Positions 1 to 7,403 of a stretch of 12,688 nt of DNA are shown one piece after another; the first letter of the stretch is position 1, and each line of letters opens with the position of its first letter. The position numbers and the translations under genes are program-made. Source of the stretch: Burkholderiales bacterium. Its GTDB lineage: Bacteria; Pseudomonadota; Gammaproteobacteria; Burkholderiales; Casimicrobiaceae. Under the pieces are notes generated by a model. The model had not been told where the DNA came from. It did no database searches and worked only from the letters and a program-made list of their open reading frames with translations. Location: positions 1-12,688 of the forward strand of contig JAICVH010000025.1 in assembly GCA_025935435.1 (NCBI GenBank), given 5' to 3'.

Positions 1-42
1 CGGACGCCGGACGAGCCTCCGAACGCGAACGTGCTGCGATGA
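1..42 (+). CDS. Possible C-terminal tail of an upstream gene (partial)
   Basis: Reading frame 1 is open from the window edge and ends in a TGA at 40-42 that overlaps the tctB ATG at 39 in an ATGA arrangement. The visible tail is RTPDEPPNANVLR. Such an overlap is typical of translationally coupled operon genes, so an upstream gene may end here. The tail is too short to identify. A tctC binding-protein gene would be plausible by operon logic, but these residues do not specifically suggest one. A 13-codon open frame in GC-rich DNA can also occur by chance. Confidence 0.3.
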   Translation, partial: RTPDEPPNANVLR

Positions 43-521
43 GTGCACGCGCCGCGCACGCCGGCGAGCTGTTGCTTGCGGTCGGGCTGCTGGCCATCGG
101 TGCGTTCATCCTGTTCGAGACGCACACGATCGCCGAGACCACCAGCTATTCCGGCGTGGGTCCGCGGCTGTTCCCTTACCTGATCGGTTTCGGCCTCGCA
201 GCGTGCGGTGCCGTGCTCGCGTGGCAGGCGCTCACCGGCGGCTGGCGCAAATTGCCTATCGATGACAACCACGCGATGCCCGACTGGCGGGCGTTCGGCA
301 TCATCAGTGCAGGCGTCTTGCTGCAGATCGTCGTCATCGGCTGGGCGGGATTCATCCTGGCCTCCGCGGTGATGTTCGTCCTGATCGCCCGTGGTTACGG
401 CAGCAGGCGACTCCTGCGCGATGCACTGATCGCGCTCGTGCTGACGACCGCGGTGTTCGTGCTGTTCACGAAGGCGCTCGGTCTCAATCTCCCGGCGGGT
501 CCTTTCGGCGCACTTTTCTAG
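39..521 (+). CDS. tctB: Tripartite tricarboxylate transporter small membrane subunit TctB
   Basis: This 160-residue protein matches the small four-helix permease subunit of TctABC secondary transporters. These import citrate or other carboxylates across the inner membrane together with the large subunit TctA and a periplasmic binding protein TctC. Hydrophobic segments lie near residues 9-27, 42-66, 84-119 (probably two) and 126-146. The family's GPRLFPYLIG block sits at 41-50, at the start of the second segment, and the C-terminal pattern LGLNLPAGPFG is also typical. The length is normal for DUF1468/TctB. The ATG at 39 is the first start in its frame within the window. tctA follows after 9 bp, so the two are surely co-expressed. 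The substrate cannot be read from the sequence. The family assignment rests on the motif, size and tctA neighbour. Confidence 0.88.
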   Translation: MSARAAHAGELLLAVGLLAIGAFILFETHTIAETTSYSGVGPRLFPYLIGFGLAACGAVLAWQALTGGWRKLPIDDNHAMPDWRAFGIISAGVLLQIVVIGWAGFILASAVMFVLIARGYGSRRLLRDALIALVLTTAVFVLFTKALGLNLPAGPFGALF

Positions 522-530
522 CGAGACGCG

Positions 531-2033
531 ATGGATACCTTCGGCTCGCTGCTCGCGGGATTCGGCGTGGCGCTGACGCTCAAGAACCTGATGTGGGGTT
601 TCGTCGGCGTGACGCTCGGTACGGCAATCGGCGTACTGCCTGGCGTCGGCCCGGCACTGACGATCGCGCTGCTGTTGCCGGCAACGGCCAATCTCGATCC
701 GACCGGCGCGCTGATCATGTTCGCCGGCATCTATTACGGCGCGATGTTCGGCGGCTCGACGACATCGATCCTGCTCAATACGCCCGGTGAATCGGCGACC
801 ATCGTCACGGCGATGGAAGGCAACCTGATGGCGAAGCGCGGCCGCGCCGGCCCGGCGTTGGCGACCGCCGCGATCGGATCGTTCGTGGCGGGCACGATTG
901 CGACGTTGCTGCTGACGGTGATGGCGCCCATCGTGGTCGACTTCGCGCTGAAGTTCGGACCAGCCGAGTACTTCGCCGTCATGGTGCTCGCATTCACGAC
1001 CGTGTCCGCGGTACTCGGCGCGTCGGTCGCACGCGGGCTTGCCAGTCTCTTTCTCGGACTCGCGATCGGGCTCGTCGGCCTCGACAGCCAGACCGGACAG
1101 GCGCGCTTCACACTCGGCATTCCGGAGTTGCTGGACGGCATCGACGTCGTCGTCGTGGCCGTCGGGTTGTTTGCGGTTGGCGAAACGCTCTACATCGCCA
1201 CGTATGCCAATCGCGAGCGCGACACGCTCGAGAAGATGCGCGGGTCGATCTGGATGACCCGTTCGGATTGGATGCGGTCGTGGAAACCGTGGCTGCGCGG
1301 AACGGCGCTCGGGTTTCCGTTCGGAACGATTCCGGCGGGTGGTGCCGAAATTCCGACGTTCCTCTCGTACGCGCTCGAAAAGAAGCTGTCCAAGCACGCG
1401 AGCGAGTTCGGCAACGGCGCAATCGAAGGCGTGGCCGGACCGGAAGCTGCAAACAACGCGTCGGCGACCGGCACGCTGGTGCCGCTGTTGACGCTTGGAC
1501 TGCCGACGACCGCCACTGCGGCGATCATCCTCGCGGCGTTTCAGCAATGGGGCTTGCAGCCAGGTCCGCTGTTGTTCGAGACGCAACCGCTGCTGATCTG
1601 GGGGCTGATCGCGAGCATGTACGTCGGCAACGTGATCCTGCTGATACTGAATCTCCCGCTTGTAGGCATCTGGGTAAAGCTGCTCGAGATTCCACGGCCG
1701 CTGCTTTACGCCGGAATCCTCGTGTTCGCCACGCTGGGCGCTTACGGATTGCGTAATTCGTGGTTCGACCTTGCGCTTCTCTACATCGTCGGCCTGCTCG
1801 GTTTCCTCATGCGACGCTTCGACATGCCCGTCGCGCCGGTGCTGGTCGGCATGATTCTCGGTCCGCTTGCCGAGCAGCAATTCCGCCGCGCGCTCGCGAT
1901 CAGTCAGGGCGATCTGCGCGTGTTCGTCGGACATCCTATTTCCGCCACCGTGCTCGCGATCACGGCGGTGATCCTCATCGGACCACCGATCTGGCGCAGG
2001 TTGTCCGCCCGTCGCGCCACGGTGGCCGACTGA
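531..2033 (+). CDS. tctA: Tripartite tricarboxylate transporter large permease TctA
   Basis: This 500-residue, very hydrophobic protein is the main translocation subunit of a TctABC carboxylate importer driven by an ion gradient. The diagnostic TctA blocks are present. GVLPGVGP is at 34-41 and GGSTTSILLNTPGES at 74-88. A related glycine-rich block is at 261-275 (GFPFGTIPAGGAEIP), and GVAGPEAANNASATG at 300-314 leads into LGLPTTATAA at 322-331. The two similar glycine/proline blocks reflect the internal duplication known in the family. Full length is typical. The ATG at 531 is preceded only by a weak GAG-type ribosome site, consistent with coupling to tctB nine bases upstream. No tctC is present downstream, so the binding protein must be upstream of the window or elsewhere. 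The neighbouring CoA-ester enzymes suggest that the imported acid is catabolised through a CoA thioester. Confidence 0.95.
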   Translation: MDTFGSLLAGFGVALTLKNLMWGFVGVTLGTAIGVLPGVGPALTIALLLPATANLDPTGALIMFAGIYYGAMFGGSTTSILLNTPGESATIVTAMEGNLMAKRGRAGPALATAAIGSFVAGTIATLLLTVMAPIVVDFALKFGPAEYFAVMVLAFTTVSAVLGASVARGLASLFLGLAIGLVGLDSQTGQARFTLGIPELLDGIDVVVVAVGLFAVGETLYIATYANRERDTLEKMRGSIWMTRSDWMRSWKPWLRGTALGFPFGTIPAGGAEIPTFLSYALEKKLSKHASEFGNGAIEGVAGPEAANNASATGTLVPLLTLGLPTTATAAIILAAFQQWGLQPGPLLFETQPLLIWGLIASMYVGNVILLILNLPLVGIWVKLLEIPRPLLYAGILVFATLGAYGLRNSWFDLALLYIVGLLGFLMRRFDMPVAPVLVGMILGPLAEQQFRRALAISQGDLRVFVGHPISATVLAITAVILIGPPIWRRLSARRATVAD

Positions 2034-2070
2034 CACGGTGGACGACCAGGTGCCGCGCCGGGATCTCAGC

Positions 2071-2919
2071 ATGACACCTGATGATTGGCGGGCGTGGATC
2101 GGGCGGACCGAGTCGCGCGTGGATCACGCGTCGGCGACGCCCGTTGCTGCGCTCGCCGCGACGCTCGATCGTGACGACCCATGGCCGTGCGTTGGCGACC
2201 CGTTGCCGCCGCTCTGGCATTGGCTTTACTTCCTGCCTCTGGCGCGCCAGTCCGAGCTTGGCCCCGACGGCCATCCGCGGCGCGGCGGTTTTCTGCCGCC
2301 GGTCCCGTTGCCACGCCGAATGTGGGCGGGCGGTCGCCTGCAATTCCTGCAACCCTTGCACATCGGCGAACGGATCGAGCGCACGTCGCGCATTGTCGAC
2401 GTGACGGCCAAGGCAGGGCGCTCCGGAGCACTCGTCTTCGTCGTCGTTCGTCATGAGATCCTCGGCGAGCGCGGCTTGGCGATTTCCGAGGAGCACGACA
2501 TCGTCTATCGCGACGTGTCGCCGTCACCCTCGGCGACGGTGTCGGCCGCGTCGGTGCCCACCGATGCGCCGTGGACGCGCACGATCGTGCCCGACGATGT
2601 GCTGCTGTTCCGTTATTCGGCGTTGACGTTCAATGGTCACCGCATTCATTACGATCGGCGCTACGTCACCGACGTCGAAGGCTATCCTGGGCTCGTCGTG
2701 CATGGTCCGTTGATCGCCACGTTGCTCGTCGACCTGGTGCGCCGACACCGACCGCAGGCGACGATTACGGCCTTCGAATTTCGTGCACGCAGCCCCCTGT
2801 TCGACGGCGCGCCGTTCACCATCAATGCGCGCGAAGGCGTCGACACTGGGCGTGTCGCACTGTGGGCCGCCAATGCGCACGGTGACCTGGCGATGGACGC
2901 AACGGCTACGCTCGCGTAG
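2071..2919 (+). CDS. MaoC/FAS1-like acyl-CoA hydratase (mesaconyl-C4-CoA / itaconyl-CoA hydratase type)
   Basis: This 282-residue protein resembles the double-hotdog dehydratases of the HTD2 / mesaconyl-C4-CoA hydratase group. These add water to or remove it from 2-enoyl-CoA esters in the cytoplasm. The N-terminal half (about 1-150) is a FAS1-like dehydratase fold with GGFLPPVPLPRRMWAGG at 72-88. The C-terminal hotdog carries FRYSALTFNGHRIHYD at 180-195 and VEGYPGLVVHGP at 202-213. In classical R-hydratases the active-site motif is S-G-D-x-N-P-x-H. Here the histidine (H193) is kept but the aspartate position is N188, as I recall for this subgroup. I chose the ATG at 2071 because MTPDDWRAWIGR resembles family N-termini. 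An in-frame GTG at 2038 would add 11 residues and leave only 4 bp after tctA. A role on itaconyl-, mesaconyl- or a similar branched enoyl-CoA is inferred. Confidence 0.8.
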   Translation: MTPDDWRAWIGRTESRVDHASATPVAALAATLDRDDPWPCVGDPLPPLWHWLYFLPLARQSELGPDGHPRRGGFLPPVPLPRRMWAGGRLQFLQPLHIGERIERTSRIVDVTAKAGRSGALVFVVVRHEILGERGLAISEEHDIVYRDVSPSPSATVSAASVPTDAPWTRTIVPDDVLLFRYSALTFNGHRIHYDRRYVTDVEGYPGLVVHGPLIATLLVDLVRRHRPQATITAFEFRARSPLFDGAPFTINAREGVDTGRVALWAANAHGDLAMDATATLA

Positions 2920-2952
2920 CGTTGCTCTTTCCTCCACCAGGACGCTTTGCTC

Positions 2953-4113
2953 ATGCGCGAAACCGACGACGATCACGACGAGATTCGCGCCGCGATGCGC
3001 GAACTCTGCGCGCAATTTCCCGACGACTACTTTCGCCGCATCGACGCCGAGCACGGATATCCCGAGGCCTTCGTCGATGCGCTGATGCGCGCTGGATGGC
3101 TTGCCGCAATGATTCCCGAGGACTACGGCGGGTCGGGACTCGGGCTCACCGCCGCGTCGGTGATCATGGAGGAGATCAATCGCAGCGGCGGCAACGCCGG
3201 CGCCGTGCACGGTCAGATGTACAACATGGGCACGCTGCTAAGAAACGGCAGCGAAGTTCAAAAGCAGCGTTATCTGCCTGCGATCGCCCGCGGGGAGCTG
3301 CGCATCCAGTCGATGGCAGTCACCGAGCCGACGACCGGAACCGACACCACGAAGATCAAGACGGTTGCGGTGCGGCGCGGTGATCGTTACGTCGTCAACG
3401 GCCAGAAGGTGTGGATATCGCGCGTCCAGCATTCCGACCTGATGATCCTGCTCGCGCGCACGACGCCGCTCGCCGACGTGCCGAAAAAGTCGGACGGGAT
3501 GTCGGTTTTCATTGTCGACCTGCGCGATGCGATCGGTCACGGCCTGACCGTGCGTCCGATCGCCAACCTCGTCAATCACGAGACGAACGAACTGTTCTTC
3601 GACAATCTCGAAATTCCCGCGGACAACCTGATCGGCGAGGAGGGGCGCGGCTTCAAATACATTCTCGACGGGCTCAATGCGGAGCGCACGCTGATCGCCG
3701 CGGAATGCATCGGCGATGGGTACTGGTTCATTGAGCGCGCGGTCCGCTACGCGAACGAGCGCGTCGTGTTCGACCGCCCAATCGGCAGGAACCAGGGCGT
3801 GCAGTTTCCGATCGCCGACGCGTACATCGAGATCGAAGCGGCCAACCTGATGCGCTACCGCGCATGCCACCTGTTCGACGCAGGCAAGCCAAGCGGTGCG
3901 GAAGCGAATATGGCGAAATATCTCGCGGCGAAGGCTTCATGGGAAGCGGCCAACGTCTGCATGCAAACGCACGGCGGCTTTGGCTTCGCCAACGAATATG
4001 ACATCGAGCGCAAGTTCCGGGAGACGCGTCTCTACCAGGTGGCACCGATCTCGACGAACCTGATCTTCGCGTACATCGCCGAACACGTGCTCGGTTTGCC
4101 GCGTTCGTTCTGA
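2953..4113 (+). CDS. Acyl-CoA dehydrogenase family flavoprotein
   Basis: This 386-residue FAD enzyme oxidises an acyl-CoA to the 2-enoyl-CoA, presumably passing electrons to ETF. The three-domain acyl-CoA dehydrogenase layout is complete. The flavin-binding block MAVTEPTTGTD is at 121-131 and WIS at 154-156 precedes the beta domain. QTHGGFGF at 338-345 is the C-terminal signature. At the usual catalytic-base position of short/medium-chain enzymes (the E in IYEGT) this protein has P365 (LYQVAPIST). Instead, helix G carries E244 in GLNAERTLIA, the site used by isovaleryl-CoA and long-chain dehydrogenases. This hints at a branched substrate. The ATG at 2953 follows an AGGA at 2939-2942; an in-frame TTG at 2947 is too close to that site. 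It lies 33 bp behind the hydratase gene, so they probably share a transcript. The exact substrate is unknown. Confidence 0.92.
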   Translation: MRETDDDHDEIRAAMRELCAQFPDDYFRRIDAEHGYPEAFVDALMRAGWLAAMIPEDYGGSGLGLTAASVIMEEINRSGGNAGAVHGQMYNMGTLLRNGSEVQKQRYLPAIARGELRIQSMAVTEPTTGTDTTKIKTVAVRRGDRYVVNGQKVWISRVQHSDLMILLARTTPLADVPKKSDGMSVFIVDLRDAIGHGLTVRPIANLVNHETNELFFDNLEIPADNLIGEEGRGFKYILDGLNAERTLIAAECIGDGYWFIERAVRYANERVVFDRPIGRNQGVQFPIADAYIEIEAANLMRYRACHLFDAGKPSGAEANMAKYLAAKASWEAANVCMQTHGGFGFANEYDIERKFRETRLYQVAPISTNLIFAYIAEHVLGLPRSF

Positions 4114-4177
4114 TTCGTGTCGGGGGTGTCGTAATGGAGACGGGACCGGCGGCCGGCGACATAGGCTGAAAACAGCA

Positions 4178-5383
4178 ATGACACTCTCGACACCAGGTGA
4201 TGCGCGGCCACTCGACGGCATTACCGTCGTCACGCTCGAGCACGCGATCGCTGCGCCGTTCTGTACGCGCCAGCTCGCCGATCTCGGCGCGCGCGTCATC
4301 AAGATCGAGCGTCCAGGCGTCGGCGATTTTGCGCGCGCCTATGACGAGCGTGTCAAAGGGCTCGCGTCGCATTTCGTGTGGACCAATCGGTCGAAGGAAA
4401 GCCTGACGCTCGACGTCAAGCACCCGGACGGTCAGGCGATCCTGCGCCGGCTGATCCTCGAGCGCGCCGACGTCGTGGTTCAGAACCTCGCCCCGGGCGC
4501 AGCCGCGCGGCTCGGAGTTTCGCACGCGGCGCTTGCTGCGGAAAAGCCCGCATTGATCGTCTGCGATATCTCCGGTTATGGCAGCGACGGTCCGTATCGC
4601 GACAAGAAGGCGTACGACCTGCTGATCCAGAGCGAATCCGGATTCGTATCCGTGACCGGGACCGAAGACGAACCGGTGAAGGCCGGCTGCTCGATCGCGG
4701 ACATCGCGGCGGGAATGTACGCGTACAGCAACATCCTGGCGGCGCTCATCCAGCGCGGCCGCACCGGGCAGGGCGCTTGCCTCGATGTGTCGATGCTGGA
4801 GAGCATGGTCGAATGGATGGGCTTCCCGCTGTACTACGCGTTCGATGGCGCCGACCCGCCGCCGCGCGCCGGTGCGGCGCACGCGACGATCTATCCGTAT
4901 GGCCCTTTCCCCACGGGTGACGGCAAGACCGTCATGCTCGGCCTGCAAAACGAGCGCGAATGGGCCGCATTCTGCCGGGACGTGCTGGAGGACGTAAGTC
5001 TCGCGAGCGACGCACGGTTTGCGACGAATACGCGGCGAACCGCGGCGCGCCGCGAACTTCGCGCGATGATCGTGTCCGCGTTCAGCCGGCTTTCCGCCGA
5101 GCAAGTCGTCGCGCGCCTCGACGCGGCGCAAATTGCAAACGCGCGCGTGAACGACATGCACGACGTGTGGAACCATGCGCAGTTGCGTGCGCGGAACCGC
5201 TGGACCGAGGTTGCGACGTCGGTCGGTCGCGTGCCGGCGTTGCTGCCACCCGGACAACCGGATAACTACGCGCCGCGGATGGACGCCGTGCCTGCATTGG
5301 GCGAGCACACCGAATCGATTCTGCGTGAACTGGGGCTCGATGGCACGGAAATCGCTCGGCTTCGCGCAGAACATGTCCTCTGA
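4178..5383 (+). CDS. CaiB/BaiF-family (class III) CoA-transferase
   Basis: This 401-residue class III CoA-transferase moves CoA between carboxylic acids through an enzyme aspartyl-CoA intermediate, activating an acid without ATP in the cytoplasm. The N-terminal block (PLDGITVVTLEHAIAAPFCT, 11-30; LGARVIKIERPGVGD, 36-50) is classic. So are ISGYGSDGPYRDKKAYD at 131-147 and SIADIAAGMYA at 172-182. D175 in the last block aligns with the catalytic aspartate (Asp169 of formyl-CoA transferase). RTGQGACLDVSMLESM continues the family pattern. The length is standard. The gene starts 64 bp after the dehydrogenase with only a weak purine-rich upstream stretch. Beside a MaoC-type hydratase and a carboxylate importer it may use succinyl-CoA to activate the imported acid, like mesaconate or itaconate CoA-transferases. 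Frc-, CaiB- or racemase-like activities (the superfamily includes Amacr) cannot be excluded. Confidence 0.92.
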   Translation: MTLSTPGDARPLDGITVVTLEHAIAAPFCTRQLADLGARVIKIERPGVGDFARAYDERVKGLASHFVWTNRSKESLTLDVKHPDGQAILRRLILERADVVVQNLAPGAAARLGVSHAALAAEKPALIVCDISGYGSDGPYRDKKAYDLLIQSESGFVSVTGTEDEPVKAGCSIADIAAGMYAYSNILAALIQRGRTGQGACLDVSMLESMVEWMGFPLYYAFDGADPPPRAGAAHATIYPYGPFPTGDGKTVMLGLQNEREWAAFCRDVLEDVSLASDARFATNTRRTAARRELRAMIVSAFSRLSAEQVVARLDAAQIANARVNDMHDVWNHAQLRARNRWTEVATSVGRVPALLPPGQPDNYAPRMDAVPALGEHTESILRELGLDGTEIARLRAEHVL

Positions 5384-7265
5384 GCACGCGATCCGTTACG
5401 CAATGATCACGGCGCTGCTCGCGCTCGCGAGTAGTGCGGGAGCGCAGTCGACGCGCGATCTCGCCGATCTGTCGATCGAGGAACTGTCGCAGGTCGAGAT
5501 CATGTCGGTCTCCAAACGACCCGAACCGCTGCGCGAGGCACCTGGCGCGGTCTACGTCATCACCGGCGACGATATTCGCCGCACCGGTGTCACGAGTCTC
5601 GCCGAAGCGTTGCGGCTTGCACCCAATCTCGAAGTTGCGCGCGTCAATGCGCAGAGCTATTCGATTTCGTCGCGCGGCATGAACTCCGTCAATGCGTCGA
5701 ACAAGCTGCTCGCCTTGATCGACGGGCGCAGCATTTTCACGCCGTTCTTTTCGAGCGTCTTCTGGGACCAGAACGACGTCATGCTCGCCGACGTCGAACG
5801 GATCGAGGTCGTCAGCGGACCCGGCGGAACGCTGTGGGGCACCAACGCGATGAACGGCGTCATCAACGTCATCACCAAATCATCTGCCGAGACGCAGGGC
5901 GGGTTGGTGGACGCGAGGCTTGGTGATTTCGTGCAACGCGGGGCGGCACGCTACGGAGGACGCCTGGGTACGGCAGGAACGTATCGCGTGTACGCGTTGG
6001 GATTCGGAAACGATCACACGACGGGCCCCGATGGTCGCGACGTGATGGACGACTGGCATGGAAAGCAGGCCGGCTTTCGCACGGATCTGTCCGTGCGATC
6101 CGACCGTTACACGGTGCAGGGGGACGTCTACGAGAACGTCATCGATACGCCGGGTGGCCGGCGCAGCGGCGGCAACATGCTCGGGCGGTGGACGCATCAG
6201 CTCGCCGACGATGCATCGTTGCAGTTTCAGCTCTATTACGATCAGGAGAAGCGCACGGATTCAGCGCCGACCGGCGGCGGTTCATGGCAGCGACTGAAGA
6301 CGGTTGATGTCGAAGCCGAGCACGTGTTCACGTGGCGCGGCATTCATCAGGTCGTCTGGGGTGCCGGCTATCGACGCTGGAACGATCGCTTCGAGAACAC
6401 GGCGAATCCATTCGTGCTGGACCCGGCCGGCGAAACGTTGAGCGTGACGAACCTGTTCGCACAGGACACGATCGCGCTTCACGAACACCTGCGTCTCGTG
6501 GTCGGCACGAAGTTCGAGTACAGCACGTTCAGCGGCTGGGCGGTGATGCCGAATTTGCGCCTCGGCTGGCAGGCCGATTCGCGCAACTTCCTCTGGTCGG
6601 CCGTTTCTCGCGCCGTGCGCCCGCCGTCGCGGCTCGAACGGGACCTAAGCGCGCCCGGCATCGTCAACCCGTCGCCCGGTTATCAGTCGGAGAAGCTCGT
6701 CGCGTACGAGGCGGGATGGCGCTCGCAACTCGCGCCGCGTGCAACGGCGTCGGTGTCGATTTTCTACAACGACTACACGGACCTGCGAACCACGTCGCCC
6801 ACTCCCGTTACCGTGCTTCCGGTCAACTTCGGCAACGGTTGGGAAGGCCACACCTACGGCGTCGACGCATGGGGAAGTTACAGTCCGCGCCCGTGGTGGC
6901 GCCTGGACGTGGGCGCGGGCCTGTTACGCAAGGATTTCCAGTTGAAGCCGGGTCAGAGCGACATCGCCGGTGTGCAAACCGTGCTAGGGCACGATCCTCC
7001 GCACCAGGTGTTCGTGCGCTCGTTCATGGACCTGCCGAACAACGTCGAGCTGTATGTGGGATTACGGCAGATCGGCAAGCTCGCCGACGTCGGCGTTGCG
7101 AGTTATGTCGAAGCGGACGTTCGCATCGGCTGGAATGTGCTGCCGCAACTCGAGCTGTCAATCACCGGCCAGAACCTGCTGCATGCGCGCCATGCTGAGG
7201 CGAGCCAGCCGCCAATTTTCGAGATCCCCCGCAGCGTTTACGCGGGGCTGCGCTGGACGTTCTAG
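5373..7265 (+). CDS. TonB-dependent outer-membrane receptor
   Basis: This protein of about 630 residues is a ligand-gated outer-membrane channel powered by TonB-ExbBD. Residues 1-24 look like a signal peptide (hydrophobic 10-21, cleavage near AGA/QS). A likely TonB-box region, VEIMSVSKRPE, is at 41-51. The plug domain spans about 54-170, with DGRSIFTP at 117-124, VERIEVVSGPGGTLWGTNA at 141-159 and NGVINVITKS at 161-170. The rest is beta-barrel, ending in LRWTF with the terminal Phe expected for barrel assembly. I chose the ATG at 5373, which overlaps the CoA-transferase end by 11 bp. An ATG at 5403 would leave a signal peptide without a basic N-region. No good ribosome site precedes either, suggesting translational coupling. 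The family includes BtuB/FepA-like proteins; the ligand is unknown. Its position suggests uptake of the cluster's substrate. Confidence 0.9.
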   Translation: MSSEHAIRYAMITALLALASSAGAQSTRDLADLSIEELSQVEIMSVSKRPEPLREAPGAVYVITGDDIRRTGVTSLAEALRLAPNLEVARVNAQSYSISSRGMNSVNASNKLLALIDGRSIFTPFFSSVFWDQNDVMLADVERIEVVSGPGGTLWGTNAMNGVINVITKSSAETQGGLVDARLGDFVQRGAARYGGRLGTAGTYRVYALGFGNDHTTGPDGRDVMDDWHGKQAGFRTDLSVRSDRYTVQGDVYENVIDTPGGRRSGGNMLGRWTHQLADDASLQFQLYYDQEKRTDSAPTGGGSWQRLKTVDVEAEHVFTWRGIHQVVWGAGYRRWNDRFENTANPFVLDPAGETLSVTNLFAQDTIALHEHLRLVVGTKFEYSTFSGWAVMPNLRLGWQADSRNFLWSAVSRAVRPPSRLERDLSAPGIVNPSPGYQSEKLVAYEAGWRSQLAPRATASVSIFYNDYTDLRTTSPTPVTVLPVNFGNGWEGHTYGVDAWGSYSPRPWWRLDVGAGLLRKDFQLKPGQSDIAGVQTVLGHDPPHQVFVRSFMDLPNNVELYVGLRQIGKLADVGVASYVEADVRIGWNVLPQLELSITGQNLLHARHAEASQPPIFEIPRSVYAGLRWTF

Positions 7266-7288
7266 ACTTGATTCGCGCGGAAGCCTAG

Positions 7289-7365
7289 TGGTCGGGGTGA
7301 GAGGATTCGAACCTCCGGCCTCTACGTCCCGAACGTAGCGCTCTACCAGGCTAAGCTACACCCCG
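7289..7365 (-). tRNA. proK-like: tRNA-Pro, anticodon CGG
   Basis: On the - strand a complete 77-nt tRNA cloverleaf can be folded. The acceptor stem CGGGGTG (7365-7359) pairs with CACCCCG near the 3' end, followed by discriminator A and an encoded CCA (7291-7289). The anticodon stem CTACG/CGTAG encloses loop TTCGGGA at 7333-7327, giving anticodon CGG at 7331-7329, which reads the proline codon CCG. The T-arm contains GGTTCGAATCC. It begins 38 bp after the ispB stop on the same strand. I see no convincing promoter in that gap, so it may be processed from an ispB transcript. Its 3' end faces the catabolic cluster. Confidence 0.97.
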
Positions 7366-7403
7366 TGTGCGGAAGATCCTGCACGGCTTGCGACACTCGG
7401 GAA

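Noticed and set aside
2524..3210. - strand open frame of 228 codons opposite the hydratase/dehydrogenase junction
   Set aside because: It is a GC-driven shadow of two real genes with no recognisable domain and no promoter or ribosome site.
4134..4169. Eleven-codon mini-ORF between the dehydrogenase and CoA-transferase genes
   Set aside because: It could be a leader peptide, but it has no clear ribosome site, no regulatory codon run and no attenuator-like hairpins; the gap is only 64 bp.
3728..5374. Very long - strand open frame (548 codons) opposite the dehydrogenase and CoA-transferase genes
   Set aside because: It is antisense to two clearly recognised genes, its translation is Arg/Ala-rich and low in recognisable motifs, and long antisense frames are expected in GC-rich coding DNA.
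6332..7198. + strand open frame of 288 codons inside the TonB receptor gene
   Set aside because: It lies wholly within the receptor frame, whose barrel and terminal Phe are well supported; the alternative product is Arg-rich and unlike any family.
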